NCBI GenBank assembly: GCA_027013285.1
Contig: JALUXR010000100.1
Span: 1-5,340, forward strand
DNA length: 5,340 nucleotides
Direction of reading: 5' to 3'
Origin: Candidatus Altimarinota bacterium
GTDB lineage: Bacteria; Patescibacteriota; Gracilibacteria; Absconditabacterales; Absconditicoccaceae
A program made the position numbers and the translations under genes. Of this stretch, positions 1 to 5,340 are shown in pieces; the stretch's first letter is position 1; each line of letters begins with the position of its first letter. The notes beneath the pieces were generated by a model that was given only the letters and a program-made list of their open reading frames with translations, was not told the origin of the DNA and made no database searches.

Positions 1-347
1 TCTCAAAAAGAAATTAAATATCTAAACACAAAATAAATAAACATAAATCAAATTGCAAAATTTGCCATACTCCTTGCAAAATTCCATATATTCCACAAAA
101 CTACATCAAAATGTAATGCAGTTCAATATAATAAATCATTTGTCATTAATTTACTAGCTAAAATAGGAAAAATATACCATATAGATCATATTAAATCTAC
201 CAAAGAAAAAAACAAATTTCAAAACACTGAACTATTTTTTACAGTTGATTCTGCAAAAGTCCAATTACTAAAAATAAAAAAAGTTATTACAAAAAAAAGT
301 CCAATTTTCTTAAACTTATTTAATTTTTTAAAGAAACTAAATATCAT
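1..347 (-). CDS. Exported multi-pass membrane protein, N-terminal 115 residues (partial; possibly VirB6/TrbL-like)
   Basis: The gene starts at ATG 347-345 and runs off the left edge, so only the first 115 residues are visible. It is open with TGA as glycine (G43, G54, G75, G100, G115). The N-terminus has a Lys-rich head (K7-K14), a hydrophobic core (about 15-29) and a T-F-A|E site near residue 32, which is a classic signal peptide. Two further hydrophobic stretches follow, at about 41-66 and 94-114, separated by a Trp-rich amphipathic part (W85, W88). A TAA lies 36 nt upstream in frame, so this ATG is the only ATG start. A signal peptide followed by several membrane spans recalls VirB6/TrbL-like type IV secretion channel proteins, but this rests on general shape only and no diagnostic motif is visible. 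It lies downstream of the terminator at 409-441 and probably has its own promoter. Confidence that it is a real gene is high; confidence in function is low. Confidence 0.8.
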
Positions 348-394
348 AACTTTTATATTAAACTTTAAATATTTTATTTTTATTTATTTCTTAA

Positions 395-422
395 ATTATA
401 TTTATTATAAAAAAAAAAGCAA
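395..422 (-). promoter_or_regulatory. Candidate promoter for the membrane protein gene at 347
   Basis: On the minus strand a perfect TATAAT (400-395) is preceded, after 16 bp, by TTGCTT (422-417), which keeps only the TTG of a -35 box. The -10 box sits 47 bp upstream of the ATG at 347. The -35 box lies inside the 3' arm of the preceding gene's terminator. The -35 match is weak, so this is tentative. Confidence 0.35.
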
Positions 423-441
423 AAGATAAATATCTTAAGCT
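409..441 (-). terminator. Rho-independent terminator of the 440-1003 gene
   Basis: Read on the minus strand, AGC and GCT (441-439 and 420-418) close a hairpin whose inner stem is AAGAT/ATCTT around an ATTT loop. An unpaired TT/TT pair separates the two stems. A run of ten T follows (418-409). The base of the hairpin overlaps the TAG stop codon (442-440) of the upstream gene. The stem is AT-rich, but the T-tract and position are typical. Confidence 0.7.
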
Positions 442-1003
442 ATTTAATATTTGTATAAATAGGTTCTCATCATTCTGGATCCGAAACCATAACATAATTA
501 TCAAACTTATATTTAGGAAATTTTAACATTAATTTATTTGTTATTTCTACTCCCTTTCAAGAATTACTTAAATATCAAAAGAAAGTTTCTCTTAAACATT
601 TAGCTAATCTAATTTTTGTAAGTTTTGTAATATTTTTATCTTCAAAAACTTTTGAAATAGTATTTACAGTGTCTTTTACAGAAACATCTCAAGGTAAAGT
701 TAAAACATCTATAACTTTTCTATATTCTATAGCAATTTTATTATTTTCATATTTAGGAGAATATAACTTATTTTGATATTTTACAAAATTATAATTATCT
801 TCTAATGTAAATTTATCTGATGATAAAAATTTTATAACATCATTTCTTATATTTTCTAATTCTGGATTCAAATTTTCAGTTAATTCTTTTAAAATTCATT
901 GTTTAAGATTATCTAATCATCATTTTGATTTATCAATAACTTCTTTTTGTCTTAAAACAGAATTTTCTTCTACATTATTTCTTAATCATAAAGTTTCTAC
1001 CAT
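440..1003 (-). CDS. Unrecognised 187-residue soluble protein
   Basis: Read with TGA as glycine, the frame runs unbroken from ATG 1003-1001 to TAG 442-440. An in-frame TAA five codons upstream (1018-1016) leaves this as the only ATG able to start it. I do not recognise the family. The protein has no signal peptide or membrane segment, so it is probably cytoplasmic. The first 70 or so residues are charged and look largely helical (many E, K, L and N). The middle, around residues 74-95, is rich in Tyr, Asn and Lys. The last 30 residues look more extended and end in a D-P-E-G-G-E-P stretch, in which both glycines are TGA. It has one cysteine (in A-K-C-L). It appears to be a single-gene unit: a good promoter lies just upstream and a terminator overlaps its stop codon. 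Nothing in its neighbours indicates a role. Confidence 0.85.
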
Positions 1004-1039
1004 CGATAATGCAATTTATCTAATAAATAATATAGCTTA

Positions 1040-1067
1040 ATTGTAATAAAAAATATTTTTTTGTCAA
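1040..1067 (-). promoter_or_regulatory. Sigma-70-type promoter for the 440-1003 gene
   Basis: On the minus strand there is a perfect TTGACA (1067-1062), a 16-bp spacer and TACAAT (1045-1040, five of six matches). The -10 box lies 36 bp before the ATG at 1003. The first two T of the -35 box are the last two T of the preceding terminator's T-run. Confidence 0.6.
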
Positions 1068-1096
1068 AAAAAAACTGACTAAATTAAGTTAGCCAG
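1066..1096 (-). terminator. Rho-independent terminator of the small 1156-1491 gene
   Basis: On the minus strand, CTGGCTAA (1096-1089) pairs with TTAGTCAG (1082-1075) with one C/A mismatch, around a 6-nt loop. Nine T follow directly (1074-1066). It lies 60 bp after the stop codon of the upstream gene. It is the strongest terminator in the window. Confidence 0.8.
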
Positions 1097-1155
1097 TATA
1101 TTTATTATAATAAGGAGTATAAACAAATAAAATCACTCATTCTCTATTATTTATA

Positions 1156-1491
1156 TTATTTTTTACTGAATTCTTCCTTACAATGAGTAAAAAAATGATT
1201 TACTAAATCTAATACATTTTCAAATCATTCTCTTTTATAAATAACATTTTCATTTCCAACCTTTAAATTAAAATTTCAATTATATGTTCATTTAGATGTT
1301 TTTTCTATAACCAAATTAAGATGAACTTCAGGATTTGCTTCATCTACATATTTTTTTAAGTAAGTATCTAGTTTATTTTCAAATCATTTTTGTATCAATT
1401 CTGATATAGTATCTTTTATAGGTTGATCTAAATTTTCAATTTTATGATTTATTTTTACTTCAATATCATTTACTTTTAGTGAATTTATCAT
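1156..1491 (-). CDS. Small protein resembling a short ribosome hibernation factor (HPF/RaiA-like)
   Basis: A complete frame of 111 residues runs from ATG 1491-1489 to TAA 1158-1156, with TGA as glycine at residues 36, 68, 72 and 89. There is no signal peptide or membrane span. The order of likely elements resembles the RaiA/HPF fold: a short strand at 5-14, a helix at 24-48, then strands in V-H-L-N-L-V-I-E (56-63), Y-N-G-N-F-N-L-K-V (70-78) and N-V-I-Y-K-R (82-87), and a C-terminal helix at 89-108 containing L-D-L-V. Length fits the short form of the family (about 95-115 residues), which binds the 30S subunit and stops translation in dormant cells. The assignment rests on fold-like pattern, not on an exact motif, so a different small alpha/beta protein is possible. 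It has its own promoter and a strong terminator. The bases before the ATG are nearly all A, with no Shine-Dalgarno sequence. Confidence 0.75.
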
Positions 1492-1522
1492 TTTTTTTAA
1501 TTAATAATATAAATGTGAATGT

Positions 1523-1550
1523 AGTATAAAAAGTTAAATATTTTTTTCAA
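1523..1550 (-). promoter_or_regulatory. Sigma-70-type promoter for the HPF-like gene
   Basis: On the minus strand, TTGAAA (1550-1545), a 16-bp spacer and TATACT (1528-1523) lie between pheA and the small gene. The -10 box ends 31 bp before the ATG at 1491. No terminator for pheA is visible in this gap, so read-through from pheA is also likely. Confidence 0.55.
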
Positions 1551-1558
1551 TTCTAAAT

Positions 1559-2374
1559 TTAATATTCTCATAAAATATTTATATCTTTTGCAAAATAAGA
1601 TAATTCCTGTAAAACATTATCTAATTGTTTTTTATCTTTTGGAGATTTAAAATCTAACCAAAACATATATTCAAATTGTTTTTCTTTTGTAGATAAAGAT
1701 TCTATCTTAGTTAAGTTGATATTTTGAGTTGCAAAAGCTCCAAGACATTTATACAAAACTGCACTTACATCTTTTACTTTAAACAAAATAGATATTTTTC
1801 AATTATTTGAATAATTTTGCAATTCTAGATCTTTTGGAACTACAACAAAAAATCTTGTAGTATTTCCATCTTGGTCATTTATATTTTTATCTAAAACATT
1901 TAATCCATAAATTTTTCAAGCCAAAGATGAAGAAATACAAGCTAATTCATTATTATTTTTTTCTTTAATATATTTTGCAGATCAAGCTGTATCTCAAAAA
2001 ACCTCTGGTTGTAAGTTTCTCGTCTTTAAATAATTTTCACATTGCATAAGTGCTTGATAGTGAGAATATACTTTTTTTATAGTTTTCATATCAAAAGAAG
2101 TCGATAACAAGCAATGAGAAATAGGTAAATAATATTCTCAAATAATTTTAAACTCCCCTTTTGATAAAATATTAAAATTTTCATAAATACTACCTGCATA
2201 AGAATTTTCAATAGGAACTACCGCAATTCAATTATATTTTTTTGCATTATCAAACATATCTTGAAAAGAAAAACATCAAAAAACATCACTTTCTTGAATA
2301 CCATAAAACTTAGAAATTTCATTTGAAACAATATGTGAATATGCTCATTTTTCTCATTGATAGAAAATTTTCAT
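1559..2374 (-). CDS. pheA: Prephenate dehydratase with C-terminal ACT domain
   Basis: The enzyme converts prephenate to phenylpyruvate, the step before transamination to phenylalanine, in the cytoplasm. The product is 271 residues, complete, from ATG 2374-2372 to TAA 1561-1559; an in-frame TAA 12 nt upstream fixes the start. Family motifs in order are: Y-Q-G-E-K-G-A-Y-S (5-13), V-P-I-E-N-S-x-x-G-S (53-62), S-H-C-L-L (86-90), Y-S-H-Y-Q-A-L-x-Q-C (103-112), D-T-A-G-S-A (128-133), I-Y-G-L-x-V-L (155-161), and N-T-T-R-F (171-175) with the catalytic Thr-Arg-Phe. An ACT domain follows (about 193-268) with I-N-L-T-K-I-E-S (219-226). There is no chorismate mutase domain, so it is monofunctional. The ACT regulatory motifs differ from the family: P-G-A-L is S-A-V-L (204-207) and E-S-R-P is E-S-L-S (225-228). 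Conserved glycines 7, 10 and 131 are TGA. No other aromatic-pathway gene is in view. Arogenate as the substrate cannot be excluded. Confidence 0.95.
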
Positions 2375-2393
2375 CTGTCAATATTATTATAAA

Positions 2394-2421
2394 TTGAAAT
2401 AAAAAAAGTATTTTTTATAAT
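2394..2421 (+). promoter_or_regulatory. Sigma-70-type promoter for the plus-strand surface-protein operon
   Basis: TTGAAA (2394-2399), a 16-bp spacer and a perfect TATAAT (2416-2421) lie 46 bp before the ATG at 2468. The predicted transcript would start near 2428 and have a leader of about 40 nt. It sits back to back with the pheA promoter. Confidence 0.6.
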
Positions 2422-2428
2422 ACCCAGG

Positions 2429-2456
2429 ATATTAATTTAAAATTTATTTATTTCAA
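2429..2456 (-). promoter_or_regulatory. Candidate promoter for pheA
   Basis: On the minus strand, TTGAAA (2456-2451), a 16-bp spacer and TAATAT (2434-2429, four of six matches) would give a leader of about 48 nt. An alternative perfect TATAAT at 2391-2386 has no convincing -35 box and would leave only a few nucleotides before the ATG. I see no operator-like dyad or leader peptide for phenylalanine control. Confidence 0.4.
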
Positions 2457-2467
2457 ACTATAAATTT

Positions 2468-3280
2468 ATGAAAAAGCTAATAATTGCTTTTATATTATGA
2501 TTTTGCTTAATAAATCAAAGCTACGGACAGTGAGATATTAAAGTTAAACAATGAGACTGCCTAAATATAAAATATTTTAATAGATTAGCTAACACATTAT
2601 TAGACAAACAATTATCAAATAATAAAATTGTAACATTAGATGTTTATAAAAAAGCAATTCAAAATTTAAAAAAATATTGTAATTTAGAAAAATGAGTTCC
2701 TGAAACACCATCATTTATAAATCAACTTGTAGATGTCGCATTTAGGAAAATAGATGCTATCAAATGAATGACTTATTGATTAACTCCTGATCCTTTGTGA
2801 CAATGACGAAGAGATTATCTTAATACTGTTTCCAAAGAAAATAATGAAAAACCTCAAAATATAATAAAAAAATTTAAACAATTACGATGAACTGCAGACA
2901 AAAACACAAAAGCAAACAACACAACTCTATACTGAAAATATTTATTAGTATGTAACGAAGTTTGAAATGTTTATCAATATCTTTTAACAAATTCAGATAA
3001 AAATACAAATCTAATATCAAATATTTTTATGGATACTTGTCAACAAATGGTTAAAGAAAGATATATGAGAGAAGTAACTCTTGTACAAAAAATAACTTTT
3101 ATAAATTTCTATACAGATGTTAATAAAAAATTATTTGAAAGTTTTTCAAAACATACAGAATGACAAAAATCATTTTCAGATAAACTTATGAAATTATACG
3201 ATAAATTTACAGTTGCACTCTGAAACTTCCAATATCTTGTCTTAAGATTTGTAAAGGTTTTAGATGCTAATACAAAATAA
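2468..3280 (+). CDS. Exported helical protein of unknown function
   Basis: The 270-residue frame runs from ATG 2468 to TAA 3278-3280, with TGA read as glycine at many sites. The N-terminus M-K-K followed by a hydrophobic core (4-15) and a S-Y-G|Q-G site near residue 20 is a Sec signal peptide; no lipobox is present, so it is probably not a lipoprotein. The rest has no further membrane segment and looks mostly helical, with regular L/I/V/F spacing and many K, N and Q. The mature part has four cysteines (C31, C71, and two more in L-V-C-N and D-T-C-Q), enough for two disulfides. A compact stretch at 102-121, containing L-T-P-D-P-L-G-Q-G-R-R-D-Y-L-N, stands out as a likely conserved motif. I cannot name the family. 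It is followed 24 bp later by a large membrane-anchored PKD protein and shares its promoter, so the two may act together outside the membrane (inference). No Shine-Dalgarno sequence precedes it. Confidence 0.88.
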
Positions 3281-3304
3281 TTTAAAATTATAAATATTAT
3301 AAAC

Positions 3305-5340
3305 ATGACAGATAATAAACAAACACCTCAACAAAATCCAAGAACCAGAAGAGTTGTAAATAGAAATCAACAAATTCCAAATAAAAAAGTTAAAAAATGA
3401 ACAAATATATGATGAAAATGAATAATTATAGGAATAGTAGTATTTCTTATATTAATTATTGCTATAATGTTTTTTTTCTTTTTCTATCTTACAAATAATC
3501 CTAATGCTGCAAAATGATTATGAATGGGCCCAAGTTCTATAAAAAGTATAACATCTGTATTTGCAGGCATATTATTTTGAACATTATTTGTTGTATTTCT
3601 AATATTATGATTAATAAACATCTATAGACTTGCTACAAAAAAAGAATGAAAAGCTAAATACTGATTTGCTAGTTTTATAATCTTTATATTATGAATAACA
3701 AATATAACTTTTTGATTCATTGTTTTTAGAAAAATTAGTAGAATAAAAACCTGAGATATAATTGCATCTACTAATGTATTAATATGAAATATAGAATTTG
3801 CAAATAAAATAAATCCTAAAAAATCAAATATTGTACCATTATATAAAAATAATTATCCTCTTGTAGGACCCATAAATATCTCATTTTTGCTAAATAAAGA
3901 TATGTTCAATAGAGTTTATTATCCACAAATATTAAACAAAGCACAATGATGAATTATTCCAGTAGCCTTTGTTCTAAACTGTGGAAATTGACAAACTATA
4001 ACATATAATTGATATGATTTTTCTCAAAATAAGTATTGTTTGTATATGAAAAAATGAAAATATAATGTTAGTTTTAAATTCATTTACAATACCAAAAATC
4101 AAAAAAATCAAGAGTTTGTATTACCATGAAAAGAAATAAGTATTGATTCTCAGGTTAATATTCTTTCGAAATATACTATAAGAAACAAAAAAGATATAAT
4201 CATATGAAGAGTATGAGATTTAATTAAGTTAGATTTAAGTAATATTCCGATAGATTTAAATTTAAATTCTAATACTTTAGATATAGATTATAATTGAAAC
4301 TGAAAATTTCAAAAAAAAGAATGAATTATAACTTTTTCATATAAAACTACTTGAATACACTATATAAACATAAAAATTCCAGGAAATGAAAATTATCCAA
4401 TTTATAGAATTCCTGTAAGAGTTCTTTCTTCAGATAAACCAATATGTAATATATCTTATAAAAAATTAGGAGATTGAGAATATCTATTCAAAGTAAATGC
4501 AAGTCCTTATGGATGAAATCCTATAATTAAATATCAGTATAAAATAATTAATGTAAGCAATAATTCCGTATTAACATATTGAAAAAGAAATATTACTAAA
4601 ATAAAACTTAAAGATTGATCAGATTATCAAGCTAAATGGATAATTATTGATACAAAATGAAATAAGTGAGAATGTAGTTCAAATATAATAAAATTATCGG
4701 ATAAAGTAGATTATAACTACAATATTAAAATAAATAATAAAATATTTACAGGAGATAACATTACTTATGAAGTAAATAAATTACCTTCAACTTATAATAT
4801 ACAAATATGAAATATTTATCCAAATAATAATGATATCGAAGTAGGTTTTGATACAGATTGAGACAAACAAATAGATGAAAAAGGAAAAAACTATTCTTTT
4901 ACAATAAAAGATAAAAAAGAAAAAATTATAAATGTAATTGTAAAAGATATCTACTGAAATATTAGTATAAAAACTATTAAGTTTGTAGTTAAATTAAAAA
5001 ATGTGATAGCTCAATTAAATACAGATAAGATCAAATGACCTATTCCTTTAAAAATTAAATTTGATGCATCAACATCAATTGTAAATAATAAGAATGATCA
5101 AATAGTATTTTTTGATTGGGACTTTGGAGACGGAAATACAAATAATAAAACAAACCAATGAGTAATTGAACACACTTATACTAAATATTGAACATATACT
5201 GCAAAAGTAACTGTTGAAACTGAAAAATGATTTAAAGATACTGCAAGTGTAAAAATCTTTGCTCAAAAACAATTGAATACAGCAACTATCACTTTCCCAA
5301 ATAATTTAGGCTGACAAGTAGCTGTTTGAGATACATTAAA
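3305..5340 (+). CDS. Membrane-anchored PKD-domain surface protein (partial at C-terminus)
   Basis: At least 678 residues are encoded from ATG 3305, and the frame is still open at the right edge. Residues 1-39 are a basic Q/N/R/K-rich cytoplasmic head. Three hydrophobic segments follow, at about 40-62, 84-106 and 121-141, with a Lys-rich loop (112-118) between the last two; this predicts N-in and a large exported C-terminal part. That part is beta-rich, with cysteines C226, C245, C381 and C457. The close pair and the distant pair could each form a disulfide within Ig-like modules. A D-T-D-G-D-K-Q-I-D stretch (516-524) looks like a calcium loop. A PKD domain covers about 580-655: F-D-A-S (586-589), W-D-F-G-D-G (605-610) and H-T-Y-T-K-Y-G-T-Y-T (623-632). 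PKD domains are common in surface proteins and mediate protein or glycan contacts. About 41 of some 55 glycine codons are TGA. An adhesin or envelope-structure role fits, but is inferred. Confidence 0.9.

Noticed and set aside
37..429. A plus-strand frame of about 130 codons without TAA or TAG.
   Set aside because: It has no ATG, GTG or TTG start, and its sequence is low-complexity. The opposite strand over the same bases has an ATG, a textbook signal peptide and membrane spans. The plus frame is the antisense shadow of that gene.
1112..1118. TAAGGAG on the plus strand, resembling a Shine-Dalgarno sequence.
   Set aside because: No start codon follows at a suitable distance, and the frames downstream close almost at once. 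It lies in the 3' untranslated region of a minus-strand gene.
2401..2423. A hairpin followed by seven T in the pheA leader (minus strand), resembling an attenuator.
   Set aside because: The stem is only five pairs with one G-C, it coincides with the plus-strand TATAAT box, and it would sit at the very 5' end of the predicted transcript with no leader peptide or competing structure.
3109..3306. A minus-strand 65-codon frame with an ATG.
   Set aside because: It lies antisense within the exported helical protein and the intergenic gap, is broken by no need for TGA recoding only by chance, and shows no domain or promoter.
5075..5272. A minus-strand 65-codon frame rich in Phe, Ser, Cys and Ile.
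   Set aside because: It is the antisense of the PKD domain, whose motifs on the plus strand are unmistakable.
1..5340. Pseudogenes or stop-ridden decaying genes, as the standard code would suggest.
   Set aside because: Every internal stop is TGA, frames are otherwise intact with conserved motifs, and TGA sits at conserved glycines.
1..5340. A Mycoplasma-like origin with TGA as tryptophan, suggested by low G+C.
   Set aside because: Tryptophan at the TGA sites would destroy conserved glycines in PheA and the PKD domain.

Overview
The window is very AT-rich (roughly 20% G+C) and reads as continuous genes only if TGA is translated as glycine. TGA falls at conserved glycines of two recognisable families: the N-terminal G-x-x-G-x-Y-S motif and the D-T-A-G-S-A motif of prephenate dehydratase, and the K-Y-G-T-Y-T turn of a PKD domain. 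TGG is used separately, and sparingly, for tryptophan, including the W of the PKD W-D-F-G-D-G motif. This is genetic code 25, so the DNA most likely comes from a Candidate Phyla Radiation bacterium of the Absconditabacteria (SR1) / Gracilibacteria group. These are small-genome, probably epibiotic or host-dependent cells. Under the standard code almost every gene here looks broken.

Layout: four genes on the minus strand fill positions 1-2374, and two genes on the plus strand fill 2468 to the right edge. They diverge from a 93-bp promoter region (2375-2467). Minus strand, from the centre leftward: a complete prephenate dehydratase (pheA, 2374-1559); a small protein resembling a short ribosome hibernation factor (1491-1156), with its own promoter and a strong terminator; an unrecognised 187-residue soluble protein (1003-440), with its own promoter and terminator; and the first 115 residues of an exported, multi-pass membrane protein that runs off the left edge (347-1). 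Plus strand: a 270-residue exported helical protein of unknown function (2468-3280), then, 24 bp later, a large protein with three membrane segments near its N-terminus, a long beta-rich exported part and a PKD domain, open at the right edge (3305-5340).

The minus-strand genes appear to be mostly single transcription units, each followed by a terminator that abuts or overlaps the next promoter. The two plus-strand genes look like one operon making a cell-surface pair, which in an epibiont would be a reasonable candidate for attachment or envelope structure (inference). Four promoters with TTG-type -35 boxes and 16-bp spacers can be proposed confidently to moderately, plus one weaker one. None of the six start codons has a Shine-Dalgarno sequence. 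I see no tRNA, rRNA, CRISPR array or mobile element, and no gene-free stretch longer than about 125 bp.
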